Shown here one piece after another: positions 10,456 to 21,574 of a stretch of 64,000 nt of DNA (the first letter of the stretch is position 1; each line of letters begins with the position of its first letter). The notes beneath the pieces are model-generated. The model searched no databases. It saw only the letters and a list, made by a program, of their open reading frames with translations, and was not told where the DNA came from. The stretch is from Campylorhamphus procurvoides (Eukaryota; Chordata; Aves; Passeriformes; Dendrocolaptidae). The translations under genes and the position numbers were made by a program. The stretch lies in NCBI GenBank assembly GCA_013396655.1, contig WBMV01006429.1, positions 813,116 to 877,115 of the forward strand, given 5' to 3'.

Positions 10456-10895
10456 CTGCAAAAACAAGAACACCATTGGAACTATTGCCTCTCATTGTCC
10501 AAGCCACTCAGCAATAATTAAGAATTTTCCACTGCATTATCCATTAGCCTATTTTTCCATTAAATAAATTGCCAGCAGTCTGCAGATTTGCAACAGGTCA
10601 CCTGATGGGTATGGATTGGAGAATGGTTCTCCTCCAGGGTCTCTGAGTTCCAACCTGCAAACACAGCCCCCAGATCCACCTCTTTGCTCCAGAACTTCAG
10701 ATGGGAAGGTCCCTCCTGCTGCCCTGGCCCAAAGCTTTGCTCTGTGAGCAGCCATCGGAGCCCGGCCGTGGCTCGGGCTGGGGACCCAGTGGTTGGGGTG
10801 GCAGCTCTGGGGAAGGGAACACCCTTCACCCTCCTCTCCCTCATGGGGTTGGTGGGGACTGCATGGTAGGAGCTCGCTGTGCATCTTGTATTAAC

Positions 10896-11014
10896 ATCCA
10901 GAGGCCTGGAGGTCCTCTTGGGCCATCCTTTCCCGTGTCACCAGGAGGCCCCCGGGCACCTGGGGGTCCTGGCGGACCAGGGGGCCCTGTGGCTCCATCT
11001 CGGCCTTGATCACC
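10896..11014 (-). CDS. COL23A1: COL23A1 exon, COL1 (119 nt, donor out of frame)
   Basis: The acceptor ttcttccag is clear. The exon encodes [18 protein letters not shown], then [16 protein letters not shown], nearly identical to human. The left end is a problem. After GPRGPPG the sequence is CTCTGGATgttaat, and the only usable GT makes the exon 119 nt, 2 nt more than the 117 nt (13 Gly-X-Y triplets) expected from human. The next exon starts in phase 0, so this junction shifts the frame. Without one CT of the CTCT, the end would read GPPGLD|gttaat in perfect register. The cause may be an assembly error, a polymorphism or a true lesion. The exon identity is certain; its 3' boundary is not. Confidence 0.8.
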
Positions 11015-12207
11015 CTGGAAGAAGGTCACACAGACATGGTGAGAGGAAGCGGCGTTGGCAGGCGGTGGCTGCAGGGTGCCCACAGCACATGCACGGCATC
11101 CCTGGGCCACCAGCACCCTGCCCTCTGCTGTCCCAGAGGAATTTAGGTACAGCTTCCAACTGGGAAGGCTCAAAGCGAGCTCGTGGCCAATTCATGCCCT
11201 TTGGGTTCTATTCCTTAACCAGGGTTGTGCTCAATGCCTTCCATGGAGGTTTTATCTCATTGAGCCCTTACCCAGTGACTGCCTGCATGGAAATGACCAG
11301 TTCAGCAGCACCCAGAAATAACCCAAGCCCACAACATGCTGGCACGGAGCATGCACACACTGCCATAGCCTAGTGCACCACACCAGACAAACCACACCAA
11401 AAAAGCAGCAGTGCTCAGTCTCATCCTGCAAAGACAGCCCAGGCCATGTATTAACATCCAGAGTGGCTCTCAGCCTGCCCTGCTGGGGTGCAGAGGAGCA
11501 GCAGCAGCTGCAGCCCTGTGTCACTGGGAAGCTCTGGTGCCCGGCTGGGTCCCAGCTCTCAGCCCAGCCCCGGGGCCGTGCCCAGCCAGGGGGCTGCACA
11601 ATGGAAATGTAAATCTTGCAGCGACATCTGGAAGAGTCACCAGCGAGGCAGTAAGAGGGCTGTATTTAATATGTGGTTCGCCCTCAAATCAGGGACAAGT
11701 GTGGGATTTTTCAGAAGTCCTTAAGTGACTTAGCAGCACAAATCCCATGGCCTTTCAACAAGATCTGGGCTCCTAAATCACTGGCATAGTCTTTTAAAAA
11801 ACCCTATTGCAAATGCCGAACATTGCAACCAATTATGTCAAGTCAAGCCTGTCACTCAATTTTTCCCAATTAAAACGGCACATTTAGAGTTCAAGGATTT
11901 AGATGACTCTAGTTCGGATGCATTTTATAATACCAACACTGGCCACATCAGCATTTATAGGGCTTTGCTGCTTGATTCTCAGATGCCAGGAATCAAATGC
12001 TACAACCCGTTAGTTTTATGTCTCTCTACTTCGATAAACCCCCGCCCTAAATTCCAATGGGGTTTCACACAAACACGCCCCCAGTGAGCATCTCCAAGCA
12101 CAGCCATGGTAGGGGCAATTTAAAATAGCAACAGTGCACTGTCAGTCAGAAAAAAGGACCAGAAGCAGCTCAAAGAATCACAGCAAACCAGCAGGTTTGG
12201 GGTCTAC

Positions 12208-12279
12208 CTTGAGCACTCGCCGACTAAAGACAAGCTGATCGTTAGCCAGGAATCCATGATTGAAGTGGGGGAAAACCAT
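12208..12279 (-). CDS. Candidate unannotated 72-nt in-frame cassette exon (non-collagenous)
   Basis: This minus-strand segment looks like a real exon but matches no known COL23A1 residues. Upstream is a branch-point-like catcctaaactg, then about 40 nt rich in pyrimidines ending ctggctag. Downstream is a donor, AAG|gtagac. The 24 codons have no stop, are phase 0 at both ends like the neighbouring exons, and read MVFPHFNHGF then LANDQLVFSRRVLK. Three CpG dinucleotides survive in 72 nt of otherwise AT-rich intron, which hints at constraint. If used, it would place a 24-residue hydrophobic and basic insert between GDVGPR and GDQGRDG, breaking the COL1 helix. Because it begins with ATG it could also be an alternative start. 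Expression is not shown by the sequence. Confidence 0.42.
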
Positions 12280-15200
12280 CTAGCCAGGGAAAGCCAGAGG
12301 CAGAAGAGGAAAGAGCAACAGTTTAGGATGAAAGCACAGCAGAAGGGTGAGTTTTAAAGGCTACAGAAATATATCATGATTTTTCTTTGATAATTAATTG
12401 ATGCATGAGAAGGAAACAGTCTAGGTAGCCAGCAGTGGTGGCTGTGAGGGTCTGGGGACACTGGACTTGGTAAGCAGGCCACAGACTGAGGGAAACAAGT
12501 ATTTTTTCACTAGTTAACTGCACAATAGGACATTCAAAGCAGCTGGGACAAGGATTCCCCTGCTGCAGAATAAAGAGCATTATTCCAGTAAACCCCACAG
12601 GGGATGTATCCCAGCATTTGCCTGAGACCAAACATTATAACCTTTTTTTTGGAGGCTAAAATGAATCCTGATGTATTCCCCAGCCTGCAAACTGCAGATA
12701 AATCTCTCAGATTTATATGATGCAAAAACAATGTATTTAGACCATGTCAGTAGTCATTGCTATTGTTTTTGAGCCTTTCCACTCATCTGTCTAGGGAGAA
12801 GCAGCAAGACATTTCCTTTCTCAGGGAAGGCACCACGTGCACCTCCTTTTCCTCCATCCACCCATCCCTGCACACACCCATAGGAGAATCAGGGGGGTGG
12901 AGTGAAGCCACAAGAAGCCCTCTGGGAACACAAAGCACATCCTTCATGAGGTTTTTTGGAGGTTTCTGTGGAACAAACACTTTTTCCAAATTGCCCAGGA
13001 GCTTTTAAACCTTGCACACCAATAATAGATAACCCCAAACCTTAATTTTGGGGTAAATAGTGCACAGGCAAGGCCAGAAGGTGCCTGGCCTCCCAGGACA
13101 GGCTTAGCCACAGGTACATCGAGCACAGATGTTTTAACACCATCTTCTCAAAAAGAGAGCAGAAAGTAAAGTCAGGTAGAAAAAACTAATCAACCCTAGA
13201 AAAGAAACCCCTCCCAAGGATTTTTTACAAGCCTTTAGCTCAGCACTCACTTAAACACAGCTGTTTTTGGGAAGAACGTCACTGAGATCCTGAGAAATTG
13301 AAACGAATGGGAACACAGAGCCCTTGCACTTGGCCAGGCCCTCCAGATAATACAGAAACCACCAAAAAGACTCTACTGAGAGCAAAGGGGTTTGTGGTAG
13401 ACACAAAGGACACTGTTTTATGGTTCATTATGTTCATAAAGATACACAAGAGCGTAAAGTGGGATTTTCATGCAAGCCCCCAGAGCAGGAGAGAAACTGA
13501 GTTTGTTTTCTTATCCCTCAGACTGGTGAGCACCATCCAAGCAAACACAGTCCAAGCTCAGCCCTATCTATTTTAGAGTGAAATAACAATTTGTGTTTGC
13601 TGCGAGGCCAAACACCCCATACCCCTCCAAATCCAGCCATTACACCTTGAATGTTAAACTGGAATGCCCAGGCCACAGATAACCAGGCTCCAGGAGAGGA
13701 GTCAAGTGTGATGGAGTTACATGTTCCTGCTCCAGAGCTCCCCAAGGTTCCTGTAGCAAGGCACTGGGCTAACTGGCCACTGGGTTTGACCCCGTGTAGC
13801 CATGGAATGTCAGAGCACAGAAACCTTGAACAGGCCTAATTTCCAGCTTTAGAGCACTCCATTGAGCCATTTCAACACAACATTCCAAAGCAAGCAAATA
13901 ATAAAATAAAAAGCATCCAGAGGTGTCTGTTGACCGTGACAGTGAGCTCTGCAGGACGCTTTCTACGCTGAGCTTTTATCTGCAATTTGAGCTTGGCAAG
14001 CACTTATTTTGCAGAAAGTAAGAGAGAAAAAGCATCTTTCGGATCTGCTCTGTGGCTGCAGAGCTGGCTCAGCCACACCAAGGGCACAGGGGATGCTGTG
14101 CCACCTCCACCAGGCAGACAGGGCATTCCTCAGCCACTGCAGCTCCTTCCCTCCCTCTGCAGAGCAGTCCCGGTGCTGCTGCCACAGGAGCTGAGCATCA
14201 GCCAGCCCAGATGTGCAGACATTCATCAACCCCATCGTTTGTCTAAACATCTCATCTGTCAGTAAGAACAAGATCACCCAGCTAAGTTCATAAATCCAGA
14301 CAGGCTGTCCCAGCGCCGGCTCAGGGAGCGAGCCTGGCTTATAAACCCAGCCCTTTTCAGAGGTGTAGCAAAATATTCCATGTTGAGTGAGAAGTTCAGG
14401 CACAGATATCATGGCACAGCCTTGGCAGCGTCGTGCTTCGACTCCCTCTGTCCCCCCCAGAGCAGAGGGGATCTGGTTCTGATTTCTCCCTGTAAATACA
14501 CCTTCATGCATTCTGTCAGTGTATCTGGGTACATTTATTCCCCATCCTGACCAGGTGAGGCTGCACAGCATCCTCCCTCACGCTGGCTACAAGAACAACC
14601 ATTTGGTGATTTGGGCAACCCAACGTGATCTCCTTTCTCAGCTTTCCAAAAATCAGCTCCAGCACCTGCCACAGGGACACTCACATGTATAATAACCTCT
14701 GTTTTTGTCCTTGCTGGTGGCAGGGGTTTATGAGAGAGAAGGAGAAGCAGTGCAGACGTGAGCACATTCAGTAGCTGATCCCCAAGTGCCATCACCTCGC
14801 TGCCACTGCAGACAGCCCCTCCAAAGCTGCCCCAAGCATTGTTCTCTTTTCATCTATCATTCCTAATGATAGTATTTTAGTGCTCACTGACACACTCTAT
14901 CCCCACTCCACCACCCATAGACATGAACATTTACGAGGGAGAGGGCACTGGACATAGTCCTGTAACTATAATTTATCCTCCCACTGATGTGATGACTTGC
15001 AGTGACACGTCTTTCAAAATCAGCTAAACAAAGCCACCGCTGAAACTTGAGAAAGAAGATAGATTAAACTCAGAAATAAAAAATAATCTGGGCCAGATGG
15101 CAGTAAGAAGTTTAGCATCCAATTCCCAACCCTGAGTGTCTGAAGACATAAAGGAAGCTGTTTTCAAAGCCAGACACCTGTTTTCAGATCTGCTGGTGCA

Positions 15201-16436
15201 TGGCTCAGCCAGGCTTGTTTCTCCCTCTTTCCTCACAAACTGCTTTTGAGCCTTGTGCAAAAAGACAGAAAGAGATCTCCAACTACAGAACAATCTGGAC
15301 AAATGCAGCTCAGCACAAAAAAGCCCACCCAAACATTTTTTTTCTTGGTAGATTAAAATATGGGACAAGTGTTACCTTGGGAGCTGGCACCTGCCTCACA
15401 ATTCCAGACAATCTCCTGCAGGAGCATCTCCTCCAGCATCACTTGAGTCTCCAGCCCCAAAGTCAGGCACAGCCCCAGCCAAAGAGTGAAAACTCTCACC
15501 CCTGTGCTGCTGAATCACCTCTTAAAGCCTCTTCTGAGCATGTGGGTGGGCACTTAGACAAACTAGAGACCTTACGCTGAGCTCCTCCTTAGCCACACAG
15601 GGCATAAATCCATCACAGAAATTTTAGGGGCTCTCTGACCCCAAGGGTGACATTTCCCAACAGACCCAAGGCTTTTGGGAGCTGCTTCAGAAAATGATGC
15701 CAACTTCAAACACTGACTTTACAACTTCCAGGGGAAAAAAAGAAAAATGCCTCTGAGGCCTCTCTGCCCAACATTAACCACTGAGGTCCTGGCCGTGTTT
15801 CCAGCAACTCCATCTAACCCTACCTGGGTGCCAGCTCTGAATCTGGTCTCTTCATGGGGACCTGCACACCATCCCATCCCCAAACAGGGTTTCCAGCAGG
15901 TGCCCATCACCCACGGCCAACCACAGCCCCCTCACTGTGACAGAGCCCACACACCTCGTGGTGGATCCTCCCATCCCCACGTGGGAGGCTTCGTGCTACT
16001 GCAGGAACTGCTGGTGTCCCATGGGGCCCTGTCCTGATCACTGCAGAAATCCTAACTTCAGGCAGCTCCATGAGAGCCATTTCCACAAAACTACATTAAT
16101 TTCTATATGTTACAGCCCTCATCATACAGTCACTTTCAACCCTTTGTTTTCAAAGGCAACTGGATATCCCCTGGTGCCACCACGTTCCCACATGGGCAGC
16201 TCAGCAAGGCAGGAATGTCCCATCCCGCCCAACACTGTGCCCAACCTCTCCTTGGGACACCAGGTCCTGCCACCACGTACTGTCCTCTAAAGCCAACAAA
16301 TCAGGAGGACAGCTTCAAGAGTCTCTGACACTGGCACAGGAAATCGGGGATAAGAAAGTTCAGCAGAAGTGAAACCCTTCATGAAGAACCCAAAGATCTC
16401 CAGTTCTTTTTTCCTCGTGGCCAAAGTTAAGGAAAA

Positions 16437-16452
16437 CCACCACCACCACCAC
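16437..16452. repeat. (CCA)n microsatellite
   Basis: Five CCA triplets, 146 bp from the 16598-16624 exon. Confidence 0.85.
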
Positions 16453-16597
16453 AAAGAGCTCCAAAGGCAAAATGAAATGTTTCCAGAATTGTTACCATAC
16501 CTCAGTTTGCAGCAAAGCTGCACAAAGCCTGGTTTTGTGCAGTGACTAAACCCAACCAGATTTTGGAATAAATTAACGTGCCGTTTTCACTACTTAC

Positions 16598-16624
16598 CCT
16601 CGGGCCGACGTCCCCTGCTTCACC
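16598..16624 (-). CDS. COL23A1: COL23A1 exon, COL1 (27 nt)
   Basis: The exon encodes GEAGDVGPR (human GAPGDFGPR). The acceptor is ggtgtgcag and the donor is AGG|gtaagt. Phase is 0/0. In human the next residues are GDQGQDG. Here that is the exon ending at 11014, unless the candidate cassette exon at 12208-12279 is included. Confidence 0.93.
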
Positions 16625-17289
16625 CTGCACACCAGGCAAAACAGCAAGGTCAGCTCTCAGAGGTCAAATGCCAACCCCCAGCACCGAGCTCGGGGTCAGC
16701 TGGACATGGGGACAGCACACAGGGGAAGTGGCAAGAGTCCTATTGCTTAATGGACCCCAAACCAGGGAGGAGAGGGGCTCGAGACAACACAATAGGGAAG
16801 GATTCTGCCCTGGCAGGCGATGAAACAGATAATAAATCAGGAAGAGCAGAGTGTTCCCAACTCTAAGGCTGCCCTAGCAACTGCTTATGTCCTACACATG
16901 TGAGAATTAACTTCACTTTCAGTACAGCAAAGACCTTCCTTGGCTGCTCTCATTTGAGGGGACAGTGTCATGCAAACACAGAGTGATGGAGCCCAGAGCT
17001 CTTGGAGGGACAGAGTTTTGTGTCACTCTTGTGACTCTGACTGGGATCCAGGAACCCCATAGCATGGGTGAGCTTTAACACCATGCTTATTCCTCCTGCT
17101 TTTTTTGCAAATTCCTCCCACCCTCCCTTTCCTGGGGCTTTTCCCGGAGCAACCTGAGAACCCACTGTCACAGCTCCACATCCCAACAAAACCCAGCGTC
17201 GTGCTGGGGTGACGTGCACTGAAAGAGCTACAGCAACAGGAGCATCTACAGCAGCTGCCCCAAAAAACATGTGTTAATGCAGCCTTTAC

Positions 17290-17316
17290 CTTTTCCCCTT
17301 TTGGTCCTGGAGGTCC
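17290..17316 (-). CDS. COL23A1: COL23A1 exon, COL1 (27 nt)
   Basis: The exon encodes GPPGPKGEK (human GLPGPKGEK). The acceptor is gtgtttccag and the donor is AAG|gtaaag. Phase is 0/0. PKGEK is a common stabilising pattern, with Lys and Glu in adjacent triplets of the helix. Confidence 0.94.
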
Positions 17317-19083
17317 CTGGAAACACATAAGAAGGATCCAAGTTAGGGAACAGCAGAATCATCAATGCACAGGATATCAAACCCAAGAAGGTTCCATTCA
17401 TCAATCACAAATCTGAGCCACATTCTCTATTATTTTAAGGCATACATGCTGCTATTTGAAGTTATGCACTGCCTGACATGAGCAACACGCTACCAAAAAG
17501 CACCCAGGAGGTTGTGCCCCCTCCTGCCAGGGCAGGGGATAGAGAAGGACCAGGGCAGGGCAGGGCAGGCAGTGTGACAGCTGCTCACAAACACGTCACT
17601 CTAAATAGATGCAAAAGATATCTCGAGGTATTAAATCACTTCTAGGGAAAAAACCCCACATGCTCAGCATATCATTACAACAATTATACATCTGTTTGGA
17701 ATAAACAGGGAGGACGAGCTGCTTTCTTTGGCCTGCTTGCTGAAGGCATCATTCATCTTCCCTCTGGGAGACAGGCAGGCAGAGACACACTGCAGCCCCA
17801 GAGAGAGCCCGAGAGCAACACTTTGATGTGTCTGCTCTGCATCCTCCTCCCAGCACAGAGAAACACCAGATTGCAGGGCTCAGACCAACCCAAGGTGTTT
17901 GCTGAGGCAGGACCCAGTGGGATGCAGTGGGGCAAGGTCAGCAGAGAGTGGCAGAGCTGCATCCCTCCCACAGCATCCCTCAGCAAGGCTGCTGGCCCAG
18001 GGCTATCGTGGAAGAGATCCTGGACAGTCTGCTTCGAGTCTGGCTGTTTGATAAGTTGGCTTTTTCACTGAGATTTGCTCACTCAGGGTCTCACTCCTGC
18101 CCAGTGCAGGACTGGGATCCGATTGTGCTCCCATCACAGGACTTTACTAATTCACCACAGTGTGAGGTGGCCTTCCTTTATTCTTTCCCAATACTTTATT
18201 TCTAGGTTTTATTTACATTTGCCATCTTCAGGGATAGGATAAAAACCAACCACAGCAATGTACTGCTGTAACAATACACTCCCTACCTAGCTAGAAATAA
18301 GTGTCTGGAATAACTTTTCTATCGCAAAGACTGAATGACTTCTGCCCACCATGAAACCTAGTTGTTTTAGGACCAGAACTTTAAATGATTTCAGATTGTT
18401 CCCTCTAGGAAAGGTGGTGGGAGAGAATGGGGTTTGGACACAAACTATGGAGCTGTGACCTCCTGTAGGAATCATCCAGAGGAAGGAACTGGAGCTGGCT
18501 AGAGTTCACATAGCATAAAAGTAAAATAGTCTGCATTTCTGTAAAATAAGGAAGTAAAGAGTGAAGAACCTGAATATCCAAAGGGCTTCCAAGCAAAAAT
18601 GAAATCAAGAAAACAGCTCATAAAATGAAGTCCAGCTGTTCCAGAAAGAATTGTATGGACACTGGAAAGTCTCGAGCAATTCCAACCTCAGCTCCTTTGG
18701 AGGGAAACGGAACCCACTTTGGGATCAATTATTTTTATGGCATCACTTTGTAGTTCCAGGAGCACACAACCAAGATCACCGACTTGACTTCTTCAAATGT
18801 GCTACCGGAGTTTATTGGCCTGATGCCCATCTGCAGCCTCAGGGCTGGCACAGGGGGGAAGAAGCAGCAGGTAAAGAAAAGTTCACCTCTAGCTGTGCTG
18901 GCCAGCCCTGGCTCTGAATTGGATCCTGCATGTGTTACAGACCATGGAATAATTTCCCAAACACAATTTTCTCCCCTAAAAGTTATATATGTGGTAATAA
19001 ACAAGCAGGAGTTGACATTCTGCATTTTATTGCAGAGCAGCACGAGCAAAGACATGTTACATTTGGCACTTGGTGGTACTTAC
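17317..19083 (-). other. COL23A1: 1.8 kb intron
   Basis: This is intron between two 27-nt COL1 exons. It holds a short (GGCAG)n run near 17551-17572. Nothing else was recognised. Confidence 0.7.
17551..17572. repeat. (GGCAG)n microsatellite
   Basis: About four repeats of a GGCAG pentamer within an intron. Confidence 0.8.
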
Positions 19084-19110
19084 TGGTTTGCCATCCAAAC
19101 CAAGAGGCCC
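19084..19110 (-). CDS. COL23A1: COL23A1 exon, COL1 (27 nt)
   Basis: The exon encodes GPLGLDGKP, identical to human as recalled. The acceptor is ctttttcag and the donor is CCA|gtaagt. Phase is 0/0. It follows the longest intron lying wholly inside the window. Confidence 0.95.
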
Positions 19111-20560
19111 CTGAAAAAGGAAGGAAAAGACAGTATTATTAAAATAAATAACCAATTTACAAACATAGCAACATCAGGCATGCTCTGAAAGAGGCTTTAC
19201 TTACGTACAGTACAACCTTTAGCTATGACTCTATGAAATACCTAATCCTCCATCCATGCAATCCAGCAGGAAGGTCTCACAGAAGGACAGAAAGAGGCAG
19301 CAAACAATGAGCGGAGTGTGAAGGAGCGTGGGAGGAAGTGACAGGATTAGTGACAGGGATAAGGTGACACTGCTCTGGCACAACGCTTGGGACTCCCTGA
19401 GGCTTTTAAAGTCAGAAGGAGCAGCAGTAAAACGTGTCTGATTTGGTTCAGTTGATCAGGGCCATGAGCGATTCACATCCACCTTGGTCCTGAACCATTT
19501 GGTTTTGCCAGAGGACTTGCTGAATCTCTCCCAGTTCACCCAAGACACCCTCAGTCTGTCCTGGTGAGTCTCCCTGGTGGGAAGGAGAGAAAGGGAAGGT
19601 TCATCTGCCCCCTGGGCTGACAGCTCTGCCCATCTGCAGTGATGCAAAGCTGGAGCAGCACTTGAAACTGCAAGACCGAGCACGGTTCTTGTCCAGGTCC
19701 TCCCTTTCTAGGGTTGCTGCACCATAAATCGACAGGAAAAATTTCCCTGCCACTCCTGGAACTTCAGCCCTTAATGAATATGAAATCACTGAGTGTGCTG
19801 GGCCATAGGAAACCTTGCATTTGAGAAGGGATGTGTGTGGGGAGGAGGCACAAAGCTGGCCCTGCCCTCAGCTGGAGCTGCCACACAGGCACTTGGGGAC
19901 AAAGAGATGCGCACAAGTTATGGTGAATCCCACAGGAACTGAATTGCCACCAATCCACAGACTTAACACCTCTCCTCATTTAAGCCCAAAGAAGGCTCAG
20001 CCCTGCAAACCATTGCTGGAGAGACACAGCACGATGGTTGTGAGTCAGCAAATCCCTCAGTCACCTGCTTTCACCCCCAGCTTTCCATCGTGTGCTTCAC
20101 TGGGCGAGGCTCAATTCTGGAGAGATTGGCATCGTTGCAGCAAAGCCTGACCCGACACCACAGCCTGGCCCTGGTGAGCTCAAACCCAGCCCTGTTCCTC
20201 TCACTGGCCATGGCAAATTCGAGGGCTGTGCCTGCAAAGCAGCACCCTGGGATCAGCACCCGCTCCCTCCTATGTCTGCCCTGCCCTCCCACAGGCACAT
20301 CCTCCTTCCAGCATGCTGGGCTGAAACATCTCCCACTCCACAGCCCTGCCAGCTGGGGGACACACCAAGGCAAAGGTAGCTTGGACTGTGGTACAGAACA
20401 AGAGTAAAGCATCAAAGCGCTCTGTATTTCTTAGGGAAATGATTATGGGGACTCGTTTCTAGTTTAGATTCTATCTGTGATGGGGAAATTGAACAAAGGA
20501 GACAAAGGTGTTGAAGGGGAGGCCAATGGCTGCATTAAAAAGAGCATCCTCCAGCTCACA

Positions 20561-20602
20561 GCCATTGATAAGGAATAAATGGCCATTGATAAGGAGTAAA
20601 TC
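20561..20602. repeat. 21-bp tandem duplication
   Basis: The units gccattgataaggaataaat(g) and gccattgataaggagtaaat(c) are adjacent, 21 bp each, and nearly identical. Confidence 0.9.
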
Positions 20603-21548
20603 AGTCTGTAATGGCTATGGAATACAGAACCCTGAGGGACACAGCTCTGCTAGGCAAGAGGCAAATGCAGGTGGCTCAGCCCTGGGCAGGGCATCAGTAC
20701 CTCTGTCATAAGGCTGGGGGACCTGTACAGGACAAGCTCACTTGGAAATAAACAGGCATTTCTTTACACATGAGATTTCTGAAGTGACTAAACATAGATT
20801 ACATTCCTAACATGTGTATTATTTCCCATGAGGAATTACCAGTGCAAAAAAAGTAGCAGTAATGAAAAATAAAGCAGTTGTATCTATCAATACAAAAGCT
20901 TGCAGGTGACAACCAAACTGCCTCTTCTTCCCCGACACCACCCCGTGCTTTATCTCACCTCAATTACTTAGATTATAAGAGCTAGGAAAGGCCCCTGGTC
21001 CGTGGAGCTTCCTTCCTGGAACTAGGATTGTCTGAGGGGATTCACCTGCAGCTCCCCGTCCCCTCCAGAGCACAAGCCATGGGATCTGAGCAGAGAACTG
21101 GCAGCATGTTCAACTTCTCAGAGGAGTAAAAGCCACAGATTTTTTAGATTTATTTTTTAATATACAATACCAATTCCCCAGCTTTTAGCTATTCTTGTAT
21201 CAGTCCACAAAGGGACATCCAGAAGGCAAAACAATGGCCTATTCAGAGGATGTTTGTTTGAGGGAAAGCATTTAATGCTTGAGAGAAACAATATCCATCA
21301 GGGTTTCAAAGGGGCTCTTGGCCAGCCACGGCACTGAATGGACACGACTAACAGACTTTTAAATGTCTTGTCAGTCTGGGCTGGAGATTTAATTGACTCT
21401 GCTCTACTTGCCCAAACACCTGTGTGAGCAAGGCAGGGCTAGAGCAGGAGAGCACCTGAAACCCTCACTCAGCTCCTGTAACTCCCAGGAGAACCCATGT
21501 GTTGAGATCATCATTGTCTTTTATTTGAATTCTCCTCCATGGCATTTT

Positions 21549-21574
21549 AATTAAAGATTAAGCGATCTTTAATT
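21549..21574. repeat. Perfect inverted repeat, 10-bp arms
   Basis: aattaaagat, a six-base loop taagcg, then atctttaatt. This could form a short A/T hairpin. No role is known. Confidence 0.85.

Larger units (their letters stand above)
207..10895 (-). other. COL23A1: Introns of the compact 3' half
   Basis: Between the 18 exons that end at 11014, introns run from about 225 to 1,400 nt. The longest is 4893-6271. No further Gly-X-Y exon was found on the minus strand, and every residue block of the human order is accounted for. Contents noted: an A/C-rich stretch at 2695-2775, an 18-bp tandem repeat at 3523-3558, a CR1 fragment at 8126-8315 and a (TA)n run at 9810-9823. Plus-strand open frames here, up to 229 codons (8877-9566), show no recognisable protein. 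Confidence 0.8.
11015..16597 (-). other. COL23A1: 5.6 kb intron with candidate exon and CpG-retaining block
   Basis: This is the intron between the GEAGDVGPR exon and the GDQGRDG exon. It holds the candidate 72-nt exon (12208-12279). It also holds a neighbouring non-repetitive block (about 11640-12207) that keeps several CpGs in AT-rich sequence, and a (CCA)n run at 16437-16452. A 17-bp match to the 3' end of the next exon lies at 11447-11463. No CR1 was recognised. Confidence 0.7.

Noticed and set aside
10896..10906. U12-type (AT-AC) or GC donor to rescue the 117-nt exon
   Set aside because: The sequence after TGG is ATGTTAATAC, which does not match the ATATCCTT or GTATCCTT U12 donor. The upstream GC (CAG|gcctct) fits the GC-donor consensus poorly and gives the wrong phase.
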